DNA of 64,000 nucleotides, taken from positions 1 through 64,000 of the forward strand of contig JAFEBA010000072.1 of NCBI GenBank assembly GCA_018266105.1, written 5' to 3'. Positions 51,359 through 60,181 of the stretch are shown in pieces (the stretch's first letter is position 1; each line of letters starts with the position of its first letter). The notes under the pieces were generated by a model. That model was given only the letters and a program-made list of their open reading frames with translations. It had not been told where the DNA came from and ran no database searches. A program made the translations under genes and the position numbers. The DNA comes from a bacterium. Its GTDB lineage: Bacteria; Vulcanimicrobiota; Xenobia; Xenobiales; JADMJV01.

Positions 51359-53296
51359 ATGGGGGATCAACAGGTTCTACTGACGGCCGTCCAGGCTCTG
51401 GGAGTGCTGCTCCTGGGGATGGCTGTCCACCATCTGCTCTTGCGCAAACTTCAGTTGCCCTGGAAGAGTTGGAGTCGCTTCCAGTCTCGTCTGCGCGTGC
51501 CCAGCCTGATCCCGATCTTCACCGGAGCCTTGCTTCACCTGGCCCACGGGGTTGAAGAGCTCAAACCCTTTGAGCACGGCCTGGAACTTTTTCTTTACTA
51601 CGGCATCCTGGTCACTCTGCTGGAAGCCATGCTCTCGCCCTTCGTCGACGTCAACGAAGAAAATCGATTGCCCGAGCAACTGCAGGTGTGGCTGCGCATT
51701 ATGCTCTTCGGAGGCACCGCCCTGATTTTTGCGGCACTGGTGGCCGGGGTTCCGCTCTTTGACCCGCAGTTTCAGGTTCGTCTGGGCAGCGTGCTGGTGC
51801 TCTGGCTTTCATTGCACCTGAGCTACACCTATCTGGTCAAATGGCTTCCCTGGCAACACCCTCTCACCCTGGCCTTGCGCCAGCGCTTGAGGGTGCTACT
51901 CTACGTGCTGCTGTTGGCGGTGGTAATCTACTTTGGACTGCTGCACTTTGAGGTCTACGCCAGTGACGACCATCACCTGGCCTATGGCCGGGCCGCCATC
52001 CTGACGGTGTTGGGCACATTGCTCTTCGAAGGCATCCTGGTCTCGCTGTTTGACTATTACTTTCCTCTGATCCGTCACTGGGACGTGCCCACCCTCTTCC
52101 GCGACCTGGCTCGGGGCCTGGGCTACCTGGCCATTTTGGGTATCGTGATGGTCACCATCTTCGAAAAAGACCCCAGTTCACTGCTCCTTGGCTCAGCCGT
52201 AGTCTCGGTGGCGCTGGGTTTTGCCCTGCAGGAGACGCTGGGCAATTTTTTCGCCGGCCTGGCCTTGCGACTGGCTCGCCCCTACACTCTGGGCGACCGC
52301 ATCGAGGTGGGATTACTCAGCGGGAATGTGCACAAAATTGACTGGCGCTCCACCGCCATGATGAATAACCAGGGCGACCTGCTCATCCTTCCCAACTCCA
52401 AACTGGCTCAGGAAACCATTACCAACCACAGCAGCCCGACTTCGGTCACGGGGCGCTTCATCGAGATTGGCGTGCACTATCGCCATCCTCCCAACCAGGT
52501 CAAAAAACTGCTGCTAGAATCCTGCGCTTCCGTGCGTGAGGCCCTGCGTGAACCCGAGCCGGAAGTCTATGTGCTTAACTTTGCCGACTCGTCTATCACC
52601 TACCGGCTGCGCTTCTTCATCCACGACTTTTCGGAACGCTTTCGCATCGACTCCAAGGTGCGCGAGGCTATCTGGTATCACTTTCACCGAGAAGGGCTGG
52701 AGATTCCGTTTCCCATTCGCACTATCTACCATGCCGCCCCCGAAGCCGGAGTGGATGTGGAGCGCGAAATGCGCAGCCTGCTGGACTCGGTCGACTTCTT
52801 CAAGGTGCTGGACGAAGACACTCTGGCCGGCTTGCGTCGCAAAGCTCGCTACGAGATTTACGCGGCCGGCGAGAAGATTTGCGTGCAGGGCCAGCCCGGC
52901 GATACCTTCTATATTATCCGCCGTGGCCGCCTTCAGGTCACTGCTGTGGACCAGGACGGGGAACAGTTCCTTTCCGCCGAGATGCGGGCCGGCCAGTACT
53001 TCGGCGAAATGGCCCTGCTGACCGGCGAACCCCGTTCGGCCACCGTCACCGCAATCACCGACGCCGAACTGCTCCGCCTTCGGAAAGAAGATCTGCGTGC
53101 CATCTTCAATTCCAATCACCAGGCTGAAGAGATGATTTCGGAAGTGTTGGCTGAGCGCAAACTGAAGACCGACCAGGCCCGGCAGGAAGCACAGGAAGAG
53201 CGGAGCAGCCGCGGCCCGGTCAACCACACGGGTGAGGGGCTGCACGTGCTGAGCAAGCAGATTCTGGCCAAGATTCGGGACTTCTTCAGCTACTGA
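51359..53296 (+). CDS. MscS-family channel with C-terminal cyclic-nucleotide-binding domain (bCNG type)
   Basis: 645 residues. Five to six TM helices (about 8-270); the MscS pore helix and beta-domain follow (VVSVALGFALQETLGNFFAG, RPYTLGDRIEV, ILPNSKLAQETITNHS); a cNMP-binding domain occupies about 485-590 with GQPGDTFYIIRRGRLQV and the phosphate cassette FGEMALLTGEPRSATV, where PRSAT contacts the cyclic nucleotide. Known relatives (bCNG) lose mechanosensitivity and gate on cAMP. A 55-residue basic/acidic tail ends it. ATG 51359 has no clear ribosome site and probably depends on coupling to the upstream gene. Confidence 0.93.
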   Translation: MGDQQVLLTAVQALGVLLLGMAVHHLLLRKLQLPWKSWSRFQSRLRVPSLIPIFTGALLHLAHGVEELKPFEHGLELFLYYGILVTLLEAMLSPFVDVNEENRLPEQLQVWLRIMLFGGTALIFAALVAGVPLFDPQFQVRLGSVLVLWLSLHLSYTYLVKWLPWQHPLTLALRQRLRVLLYVLLLAVVIYFGLLHFEVYASDDHHLAYGRAAILTVLGTLLFEGILVSLFDYYFPLIRHWDVPTLFRDLARGLGYLAILGIVMVTIFEKDPSSLLLGSAVVSVALGFALQETLGNFFAGLALRLARPYTLGDRIEVGLLSGNVHKIDWRSTAMMNNQGDLLILPNSKLAQETITNHSSPTSVTGRFIEIGVHYRHPPNQVKKLLLESCASVREALREPEPEVYVLNFADSSITYRLRFFIHDFSERFRIDSKVREAIWYHFHREGLEIPFPIRTIYHAAPEAGVDVEREMRSLLDSVDFFKVLDEDTLAGLRRKARYEIYAAGEKICVQGQPGDTFYIIRRGRLQVTAVDQDGEQFLSAEMRAGQYFGEMALLTGEPRSATVTAITDAELLRLRKEDLRAIFNSNHQAEEMISEVLAERKLKTDQARQEAQEERSSRGPVNHTGEGLHVLSKQILAKIRDFFSY

Positions 53297-53385
53297 CAAG
53301 CCCGGCAAAAAGTTAACCAGATCGACCTGAAGACCGGATCCCCTGGAGGCTATGCTATGTACGTTCAGAGGGAGACTAGAGATAC

Positions 53386-54105
53386 ATGAATGTCACCAAG
53401 GCATCGCCACGCCCACGCATCGAGAAACTACTCAGCGATATCGGACGACTGAAAGGCAAAGTCCAGCAACTGGAAGGCGACTATCGCGACACCGCCAGCA
53501 TCTCGCAGAACGCGGAGAGCGATCTGCAAAACGCCCTGTGGCCGCTGCGTCGCGCCGAATCGGACACTCCCCAAAGGGACTCCTCCTTTGATGGGCAACA
53601 GGCCCTACAAAGCATCCGCGACTCCCAGCGAGACCTGGAGCGCAATCAGCGAGAGTTCTCTGGAATGCAGAGCAACTCCAGTCAGGCCACCACAGATTTC
53701 GATCAGGCCAGGCGCGACCTGGCCTCGATCATCTCGGACAGCGGCAGCTATCCCAACTGCCAGACCAACCTGCGGCAAGCCAGCACCAATCTAGACGGAG
53801 CCAGCCAGGATCACCGCCGGGCCGACGGCGAAGGTGACTGGGCCGACAACAAAACCAGTCAGGCCCTGAGCGACTTGCGCTGGGCCGAAATGAGCGCCCG
53901 CAACGTCAGCTATGACCGCCCCGGCCAGGACGTCAGCAGCGACGCTCGCCAGGCCAGCAACCAGGTGGATCAGGCTCAGTGGCAGACGCGCGACTGCAGC
54001 GGCAATCTACGCAATGCCAACAATTACGAGCAACGCTCCGAGAACGGCCTCAGCAGCGTGGAACAACAGTTGCGCCAGGCCCTGGCCAGCCTGCCCAACC
54101 AATAA
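53386..54105 (+). CDS. Hypothetical coiled-coil protein, Gln/Ser/Asp-rich
   Basis: 239 residues, entirely soluble and predicted helical. Heptads run almost throughout (LLSDIGRLKGKVQQLEG, DQARRDLASIISDSG, QLRQALASLPNQ). Repeated motifs around RRDLA, NLRQA, DLRWAE and NLRNA suggest tandem helical units of about 30-35 residues. No signal peptide. ATG 53386 follows GGGAGA at 10 bases. No family recognised. Confidence 0.7.
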   Translation: MNVTKASPRPRIEKLLSDIGRLKGKVQQLEGDYRDTASISQNAESDLQNALWPLRRAESDTPQRDSSFDGQQALQSIRDSQRDLERNQREFSGMQSNSSQATTDFDQARRDLASIISDSGSYPNCQTNLRQASTNLDGASQDHRRADGEGDWADNKTSQALSDLRWAEMSARNVSYDRPGQDVSSDARQASNQVDQAQWQTRDCSGNLRNANNYEQRSENGLSSVEQQLRQALASLPNQ

Positions 54106-54199
54106 GAAAAGTCATACTCTGGACATGTCCAGTTCAACATTTGGCTGAAAAGGCGCCTTAGGCTCAGGTCATTCAACCTCAAGATTGGACCTGAGAACG

Positions 54200-55021
54200 A
54201 TGAACATCTTCAGCCTGACCCAACGCTGGTCGCCCGTTGCAGCCCTGGATGACGACGGCGAACCGGGCCGCCCCCATTTCCAGGTCATTATGAATGAAGT
54301 CACGGGGGAGCGGGTGGCCGGCCATATGTCGGCTTTACGCTTTTCCCCACAACGACTGATCCGATGGGCGGCTGCCCAACTACCGGAGGTGGAAGCCGAA
54401 CTCTGGTTGGACCGTTCCGAACTTCTGATTCCGTTCACGCGCGCCTTTCCCGAATTCACGGTCAAGCTTCAGCCCTCGGCCCCCCACCTGAACGGCTACT
54501 TTCAGCATCTGGAGGAACTGTTTCGCGACGACCAGACCGCCGACGACTACTCCCTGGTGGACCTGTTTGGCGACCGAAACGCACTGAGATTCTACAAAGC
54601 CGCCTGGGAGTATCTGGACCAAGATCTCTACCAAATCCCGGAATCCGCCCGGCTGGAATATCGGGATCCCAGAGGTCAACGCTACTCTCTCGAATTCAGC
54701 AGCCAGGATGAACCGGGCTTCATGCTGTCTGACCCCCAGGGCAATCTCTGCCTGGGGGTCAGCTTCGACAATCCGGCTTTCGTGGCTGCCCGCGACCTGG
54801 AACTGTTAGACCGCCAGCACTTTGACTTCGGGACCGCCTTCTATCCCTGGCTCCTCTTCAGTCATTTACCTGGCGGGTTGACGCGGGACTGGTTCGAGAC
54901 CCTGATCTGGCTGTTTGAAGCCATCCCCAACTTTGCCCAGGCGGGTGGCATTTGCGTCTCCGGCCCCAAAGGCTGCTGCCTGGACTGGTGCAAAACCGAC
55001 CTTGACCAGGTGGCCAGCTAG
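54200..55021 (+). CDS. Hypothetical protein
   Basis: 273 residues, soluble. It opens with the basic/acidic segment MNIFSLTQRWSPVAALDDDGEP and ends in a Cys-containing tail (ICVSGPKGCCLDWCKTD). The start may also be TTG 54185. No signature is recognised; the C-terminal three Cys within seven residues could bind metal. It is convergent with the NmrA-like gene, overlapping by 4 bases. Confidence 0.6.
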   Translation: MNIFSLTQRWSPVAALDDDGEPGRPHFQVIMNEVTGERVAGHMSALRFSPQRLIRWAAAQLPEVEAELWLDRSELLIPFTRAFPEFTVKLQPSAPHLNGYFQHLEELFRDDQTADDYSLVDLFGDRNALRFYKAAWEYLDQDLYQIPESARLEYRDPRGQRYSLEFSSQDEPGFMLSDPQGNLCLGVSFDNPAFVAARDLELLDRQHFDFGTAFYPWLLFSHLPGGLTRDWFETLIWLFEAIPNFAQAGGICVSGPKGCCLDWCKTDLDQVAS

Positions 55022-55875
55022 GTCAGCAGCCTCTCCAAAACGGTCCGAACCGAGGTGACAGAGCGACGCACCTGTTGAGGATGCTGGTAGGTCAAATACC
55101 CCGAGTTGATGGCGTCCTGCAGACCTGCCAGCAACTCGGCGCCCCGCGGCGAGGCTCCCGCCTGGAGCAACTGCTCCTGCCACTGGCTTCTAGGATTCTC
55201 CAAAGCGGCCACGGGGCGGCCCAAAATCTCAGACACCCAGCTGGCCACCTCAGCCGGTGAAGCCGAGGGGCCCTCTAACTCCACCACGGGAGGGGGCGAT
55301 TCCTCAAGCAGAATGCGGGCCGCCTCCACCCCAATATCCTCGGTGGCGATCATCGGAACCGCCCGGTCAAGTGGCTGCAGCATGCTGGGTAAGATTCCCT
55401 GAGTGCGAGCCAGCCGCAAAAGCGGAGTCCAATTCTCGATAAAGTAAGAGGGTCGCAAGAAAGTCAATGGCAGGCCCTGCAGGCTTTGCTCAACATGGTA
55501 GGTCGACTCGACAATTCCGGTTCCTGAGGGTAGATGACCTCCGACCGAGGACAACACGACTGCCCGAGGCAACGAGGTCACTCGGATGGCCTCGGCAAAC
55601 AACTGACCCTGCTGGCGGGCGGCCGCCAAAGGGTCGGGATGAGCATGGTTGGGCGGATTCAGCAGGTAGGCACCGGCCGCATCAGCCAGGCCGCGCTGCA
55701 AGTCGGCCAAAGAGCTCAGGTCAGCCTCCAGCACCTGTGCCCCAGCCTGGCGCCAGTGCTCGGCTTTAGACGCCTGGCGGACCAGCACACGTACCGGTTG
55801 GTTGAGCCGCAACAGTTCTTGGGCGGCGGCTTTGCCCGTATTGCCGGTCACACCGGCGATGACGAAAGGTTTCAT
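55018..55875 (-). CDS. NmrA-like NAD(P)-binding oxidoreductase
   Basis: 285 residues. The Rossmann loop is GVTGNTGKAAAQELL (GxxGxxG), then RVLVRQASKAEHW, the atypical SDR/NmrA pattern, and LTFLRPSYFIENW (the YxxxK Tyr is absent or replaced). Such proteins act as redox sensors or quinone/NAD(P) reductases. Start ATG 55875; GTG 55881 is possible. It is divergent from the LysR gene with about 40-57 bases between starts, a layout typical of a regulator and its target. Confidence 0.9.
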   Translation of the reverse strand: MKPFVIAGVTGNTGKAAAQELLRLNQPVRVLVRQASKAEHWRQAGAQVLEADLSSLADLQRGLADAAGAYLLNPPNHAHPDPLAAARQQGQLFAEAIRVTSLPRAVVLSSVGGHLPSGTGIVESTYHVEQSLQGLPLTFLRPSYFIENWTPLLRLARTQGILPSMLQPLDRAVPMIATEDIGVEAARILLEESPPPVVELEGPSASPAEVASWVSEILGRPVAALENPRSQWQEQLLQAGASPRGAELLAGLQDAINSGYLTYQHPQQVRRSVTSVRTVLERLLT

Positions 55876-55932
55876 GGACACAGCATAGGACGCCTTGTGG
55901 AATACAACCAGGCTATGTTAGTCATAATTGAT

Positions 55933-56829
55933 ATGCAATTTTCGGATATCGACCTCAACCTGTTGGTTCTGCTGGATCAGGCTCTGGAGCTCGGTAGCCT
56001 GAGCCGAGCCGCCGAGAAGTTGAACATCAGCCAGCCCGCAGCCAGCCGCCTGCTGGCTCGCTTGCGCCGGACACTGGGCGACCCTTTGCTGATTCCCTCG
56101 GGCAGACGAACCATCTTCAGCCAGCGAGCCGAATCCATGCGACAGCCCTTGCGCCTATGGTTGCAGCAGGCCGAGCAACTGTTGCAGCCTCCTATTTTTG
56201 AACCGGCCCGCTATCGGGGAGCGTGGCGGCTCTACTTGCTAGACTATCTAAGCCTGGTGGTCCTGCCGCAACTGGTGGCACATCTTCAGCAGCGTGCCCC
56301 CGGCCTCGACCTGATCGTGCCTCCAAACATTCCCAACGCATTCGAAAGCCTGCGTCGCGGCGAGCTGGACCTGGCGCTGGGCTTCTTTCCTGAACTCGGA
56401 GACGAATTCCAACAGCACCACCTTTTTGAAGAGCGCTTCGTGTGCCTCACTCGCCTGAAGCACCCGGCCCTGAGAGGCGGAAAGATTTCGCTGGACGACT
56501 TCTGCCAGCTGTCTCACGCGCTCATTACCACCTCCGGGAGCGGCCTTTCCCCGGTGGACGAGATCCTGCGCCAGCGGGGCCTGTCACGTCGAGTGGCTTT
56601 ACGCCTGCCTCACTTTTTAGCAGCCCCGTTGGTGGTGGCCCAAACCGATCTGATTTTAACCTTACCGACCCGAGTCGCTGAAGTGATGGCCGGTCGCTTC
56701 CCACTTCAGCTCAGCCCTCCGCCGCTGCCGCTTCAAGCCTTCCCCATCAGCCAGGTCTGGCATTGCCGCAGCCACCACGACCCTGCCCAGATCTGGCTGC
56801 GGCAACAATTGCAAGAGAGTCTGACTTAA
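55933..56829 (+). CDS. LysR-family transcriptional regulator
   Basis: 298 residues from ATG 55933 (304 from ATG 55915). The N-terminal winged HTH is DLNLLVLLDQALELGSLSRAAEKL with NISQPAASRLLARLR; the rest is a LysR substrate domain (GAWRLYLLDYLSLVVLPQLV, LDLALGFFPEL). It most likely controls the divergent NmrA-like gene, and CATA-N5-TATG dyads in the short gap could be part of the binding site. The inducer is unknown. Confidence 0.92.
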   Translation: MQFSDIDLNLLVLLDQALELGSLSRAAEKLNISQPAASRLLARLRRTLGDPLLIPSGRRTIFSQRAESMRQPLRLWLQQAEQLLQPPIFEPARYRGAWRLYLLDYLSLVVLPQLVAHLQQRAPGLDLIVPPNIPNAFESLRRGELDLALGFFPELGDEFQQHHLFEERFVCLTRLKHPALRGGKISLDDFCQLSHALITTSGSGLSPVDEILRQRGLSRRVALRLPHFLAAPLVVAQTDLILTLPTRVAEVMAGRFPLQLSPPPLPLQAFPISQVWHCRSHHDPAQIWLRQQLQESLT

Positions 56830-56832
56830 GCT

Positions 56833-57612
56833 TCAGGAATTGGGCTTGGGCTTGGCCGGAATGAATTCAGGATTGCCGGGGGCCAGCAAATTGTAGCGTT
56901 TGAATGCGTTGGGTGACCACAGCGGAATCGTGGCCTGAGGCTCAGGATCGCCATTGGCGTCGGTGCGCTGAATCTGCTGATGACTGGGCACAACCTTGTT
57001 GACCCCGTCGATCAAGGTGGACAGGCACGAGTTGGTCACAGGATGGTACATATCCTGACTGTGATCCTGAACCGAAGCCTGAAGGCGCTCCTTGAGCAGA
57101 GCCACCTTCTGGTTCTGGTCGAGCTTCAATTTGTAGACTCTGAGCGGATAGCGGTCGTGAACGGTGGCTTTCTCGATGGCGTCGGTCCAGGTACCCAGTT
57201 GATAGAGAATCGGCTGAGGCTCCTGACTTCCCACCGGGTCGTAGTCCTGCCCTTGCTTGAAATGTACCTCCACCGATACAGCCAGGGCGGAATCCTGATT
57301 GCCGAGGCTATCCCGCACCGGTGCGTCGGGGGCAAAAGCGAACTTCAGCAAGGCGTGACCGGGTAAACTGCCCGGCTTGTCAGTGAAGGGTTTGATACAC
57401 AGAAAGACGTCGCTTACCTTATCTGGATTGATATAGGCATCGCGAAAGACGCCCTGTTCCAGAGTGGTTCCGTCGGCATTGTTCTCAATATCCCAGCGCA
57501 CGCCATCCACGTGCCATAGGCCGTCCTCGCTCTTGCCCAGGTCGGTGGCCGCCTTCTGCAAGGCAGACCACGGCTGCTGAGGAGTCTGTTGTTTGCTGCT
57601 CAGAATATTCAT
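56833..57612 (-). CDS. Hypothetical protein, possibly DUF4105-like
   Basis: 259 residues, soluble by prediction, with no signal peptide. HALLKFAFAP and MYHPVTNSCLSTLIDGVN recall DUF4105-type proteins in which HAW and an NC dyad are conserved, but the match is partial and unconfirmed. The start ATG 57612 has only a weak ribosome site. It converges on the LysR gene after 3 bases. Confidence 0.55.
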   Translation of the reverse strand: MNILSSKQQTPQQPWSALQKAATDLGKSEDGLWHVDGVRWDIENNADGTTLEQGVFRDAYINPDKVSDVFLCIKPFTDKPGSLPGHALLKFAFAPDAPVRDSLGNQDSALAVSVEVHFKQGQDYDPVGSQEPQPILYQLGTWTDAIEKATVHDRYPLRVYKLKLDQNQKVALLKERLQASVQDHSQDMYHPVTNSCLSTLIDGVNKVVPSHQQIQRTDANGDPEPQATIPLWSPNAFKRYNLLAPGNPEFIPAKPKPNS

Positions 57613-57689
57613 GGCGTCACTCTAACGCGACCGGGTTGGGCCAGAGTTTGCCTGGTTGTGTCCAGACCGCGATTTGCTATCATCTTCCC

Positions 57690-58115
57690 ATGCGCTTCCG
57701 ACACAGCCAGACCATCGCGGCTCCAGTCCAACGCCTGTGGGAAGTGACCCAGGACGTCGCCAGCTGGCCTCGCTGGATTCCAACCATGACTTCCCTGCAC
57801 CCCCTGAAGCCGGGCCCCCTGGCGCTCCATTCCCAGATCCAAATCAAACAACCGGGCCTACCGGCCCTCATCTGGACGGTCCGTCAGCTGGAACCGCCCC
57901 ACCTGCTGAGTTGGGAGACGCATCTGCCCTGGGGGCTGCGAATGCGCGGGACCCATCGGATCCAACCGGCGCCCGAGGGATGTCAAAACCAGTTAGAACT
58001 GGAGCTGTCCGGGACCGGCTCGTGGCTGTTTGGCATCTTGTGTGGTCCGAGTTTGTGGCTGGCGCTCGCGCTGGAGAACCGAGGATTCTCCCGGGCCGCC
58101 CGGACGCCAACCTGA
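57690..58115 (+). CDS. SRPBCC/polyketide-cyclase-like protein
   Basis: 141 residues, one START-like alpha/beta grip domain: HSQTIAAPVQRLWEVTQDVASWPRWIP, then LLSWETHLPWGLRMRGTHRI and the long C-terminal helix. The Pro-rich loop and WPRW motif are typical of SRPBCC lipid- or ligand-binding proteins. ATG 57690 lacks a strong ribosome site. Ligand unknown. Confidence 0.85.
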   Translation: MRFRHSQTIAAPVQRLWEVTQDVASWPRWIPTMTSLHPLKPGPLALHSQIQIKQPGLPALIWTVRQLEPPHLLSWETHLPWGLRMRGTHRIQPAPEGCQNQLELELSGTGSWLFGILCGPSLWLALALENRGFSRAARTPT

Positions 58116-58184
58116 CGTTCAGCATTTTTTTATGGCCTGCACATAGTCTCTGCCCCGACAAATAAAAGTTCAGGGGAAAAGCAA

Positions 58185-58724
58185 ATGCAGGCAAATATCA
58201 GCAACATCCGGATGGGCACAGCCAACACATTCGAACACCTGGCCAGTGGCTTCAAGCAGCGAGTGATCGGCGACGGCCGGGTGGAGCCCGAGCTCGCCGA
58301 CCAGTTCAAGGGAGCTGGATTTGTCGAAGACATCAGCGACCGTCGGCTCCGCCAGTTCTTGCGCGGTCATCACGAACTCCGTCAGGAGAAGCGAAGCTTT
58401 GAGGAAAACCAGCGACTCACCAGCGAAGCTCTGGCCGAAACGCTGGGTAAAGGTTGGTCCATTGACGCCCTCTACGGTCCCGGAGCGGAACAAAAAGGGA
58501 ACGGAATTTCCCGCGTTCAGCTCAAATACGAAGAAGCCGGCGTGGGCAACCAGGTTTTGAACCTGCAGCACTACGAAGGTTCGGAAATATCTCTGTCGAC
58601 CTCCTGCCCCAGCGGGCGCTGGCAGGTGACTCACAGCGTGGAAGGCCGCCTCAAGGGTGGCGAACTGGATCCCCAAAGTCTGGTCGAACGGGCCAGCTTT
58701 TCCAATCCCAGCATCCAGGGATAG
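58185..58724 (+). CDS. Hypothetical protein
   Basis: 179 residues, helical N-terminal half (EHLASGFKQRVIGDGRVEPEL) and beta-rich C-terminal half (ISRVQLKYEEAGVGNQVLNL). No signal peptide or TM helix. ATG 58185 follows GGGGAAAAG. A strong bidirectional terminator follows after 42 bases. No family recognised. Confidence 0.6.
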   Translation: MQANISNIRMGTANTFEHLASGFKQRVIGDGRVEPELADQFKGAGFVEDISDRRLRQFLRGHHELRQEKRSFEENQRLTSEALAETLGKGWSIDALYGPGAEQKGNGISRVQLKYEEAGVGNQVLNLQHYEGSEISLSTSCPSGRWQVTHSVEGRLKGGELDPQSLVERASFSNPSIQG

Positions 58725-58766
58725 AGGTTGAAGGCCGCTGGCCTTCTTCGAAGTCCTGACGAAAGC

Positions 58767-58810
58767 AAAAAGCCTGCCCCAATCCCAAATCGGGTTGAGA
58801 CAGGCTTTTT
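58767..58810. terminator. Bidirectional intrinsic terminator
   Basis: AAAAAGCCTG pairs with CAGGCTTTTT (10 bp) around a 24-base interior that itself can pair AATCCC with GGGTT. A/T runs at both ends let it end transcription of both converging genes. Confidence 0.88.
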
Positions 58811-58826
58811 GTTTGGGACCGGCCCC

Positions 58827-59069
58827 CTAGCGCAGCAAAGCGGCCCCGAGAAAGAGTCCCGCCGAAGCGGCGACCATGTTACCCAGACACGGATCAATGC
58901 TGCGCAGGAACATGCCGCCGAAGAGCGCCACTGCACCCGCACCCATCATCACATCGTTCAGGTCATCGTGGCGAATCCCGAGCTGATCGCGCTGAACAGG
59001 CTTCTGCTCGACCCTCACGGGCAACTTTCGGGGAAGGCAATTCGAAGTGGGAAAACTGCTGATTTTCAT
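58827..59069 (-). CDS. Hypothetical small protein with one or two hydrophobic segments
   Basis: 80 residues. The N-terminal half is basic and the C-terminal half (VMMGAGAVALFGGMFL, then VAASAGLFLGAALL) could form two short TM helices. AAGGAG precedes ATG 59069 at 6 bases, good support for translation. It ends beside the bidirectional terminator. No family recognised. Confidence 0.65.
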   Translation of the reverse strand: MKISSFPTSNCLPRKLPVRVEQKPVQRDQLGIRHDDLNDVMMGAGAVALFGGMFLRSIDPCLGNMVAASAGLFLGAALLR

Positions 59070-59197
59070 GGCTGGCTCCTTGGTTTAGTCGACCAAGACA
59101 AAATAACCGGGCCACCTGTCAGAAACGTCCAGCCAGCGTGAAAACCCCTTCTCGATTGTTACAGTCCCTCGAATATCTCTCCAGAGACCGCGCCACC

Positions 59198-59725
59198 TCA
59201 CCGGGGACGGAAGGCCTTTACGAAGTCGGCGTCCGTCTCCAGGCGAGCGCCCTGGATTAAATCGATACAGTAGGGCACGGCCGGAAAAACTGCCTGCAGG
59301 CACTCAGCGATCGCGGCCGGTTTGCCGGGCAGGTTGATAATCAGACTGCGACCCCGAACTCCCGCAGTCTGCCTGGAAAGAATGGCGGTGGGTACGGATT
59401 TTAGTGAGACCTGGCGCATCAGTTCACCGAATCCCGGGAGCATTTTGGAGCAGACCGCCTCCGTGGCTTCCGGAGTCACGTCCCGCAAGGCGGGTCCGGT
59501 TCCACCCGTGGTCACCACCAGGCAGCAATCTTGCTGGTCACAAAGTTCCTTGAGGGCATGCTCAATCAGCCCTTGCTCATCGGGAATCAACCGGTAGTGT
59601 TCCAACCAGGGCACTTTCAGAGCCAGTTTGAGCCAATCTCGAATGGCCGGACCCGAACGGTCCTGATAGGTGCCCTGAGAAGCACGATCGGAAACGGTCA
59701 GAATACCGATGTGAACGGGCACCAT
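59198..59725 (-). CDS. mog: Molybdopterin adenylyltransferase (MogA/MoaB family)
   Basis: 175 residues. ILTVSDRASQGTYQD opens it; the MPT-binding loop is VVTTGGTGPALRDVTPEAT and the C-terminal INLPGKPAAIAE motif is intact. The enzyme adenylates molybdopterin before molybdenum insertion. ATG 59725 lies 1 base past the DUF1304 stop, so the two are co-transcribed. No other moa/moe gene is in the window. Confidence 0.94.
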   Translation of the reverse strand: MVPVHIGILTVSDRASQGTYQDRSGPAIRDWLKLALKVPWLEHYRLIPDEQGLIEHALKELCDQQDCCLVVTTGGTGPALRDVTPEATEAVCSKMLPGFGELMRQVSLKSVPTAILSRQTAGVRGRSLIINLPGKPAAIAECLQAVFPAVPYCIDLIQGARLETDADFVKAFRPR

Positions 59726-59726
59726 C

Positions 59727-60080
59727 TCAGTTGAAAAAGCAGTAGAGCGCGATCAGAGCCGGCACGGCCTGCACCAAGAACAAGCGAAAGCCGACGGTTG
59801 CACCCCCGAAGGCGCCTGCCACAGTTACGCAGCCCAAGAAAAACAGCTGAATCTGCCGTCCCATCACCGGGTCAGGATGAAGCATTCCCCAGAGCAATCC
59901 GACAGCCAAAAAGCCATTGTACAGACCCTGGTTGGCCGCCAGCGCCTGGCTTGCCTGAGCTTTCTCAAGGCTCTGGCGGAAGACTTTCAGTCCCCTGGGT
60001 TTGGTCCAGAGAAACATCTCCAAATAGAGGAAATAGATGTGCTCCAGAACCACCAGTGAAACCCAAAAGAACTTCAACAT
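59727..60080 (-). CDS. DUF1304 membrane protein
   Basis: 117 residues, four TM helices, with the family N-terminus VLEHIYFLYLEMFLW and the conserved ANQGLYNGFLAVGLLWG. Small hydrophobic protein of unknown function, common in many bacteria. ATG 60080 follows AGGA at 8 bases. It is the first gene of a two-gene unit with mog. Confidence 0.93.
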   Translation of the reverse strand: MLKFFWVSLVVLEHIYFLYLEMFLWTKPRGLKVFRQSLEKAQASQALAANQGLYNGFLAVGLLWGMLHPDPVMGRQIQLFFLGCVTVAGAFGGATVGFRLFLVQAVPALIALYCFFN

Positions 60081-60127
60081 GAAACCAATCCTTTTCTTAT
60101 CATTTTAACCATACTTCGTGCTGCCAG

Positions 60128-60167
60128 AAAAAAAGGCCCTGCCCGCTGGGGCTGGGGCCTTTTCTTT
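60128..60167. terminator. Intrinsic terminator after cysteine dioxygenase
   Basis: Stem AAAAAGGCCC/GGGGCCTTTT with an inner GCCC/GGGC helix and GCTG loop, A-run on the left and T-run on the right. On the minus strand the T-run is the A-run of the plus strand, so it ends transcription of the dioxygenase gene. It lies 47 bases upstream of the DUF1304 start. Confidence 0.85.
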
Positions 60168-60181
60168 CCCCGCAGGCGCCT

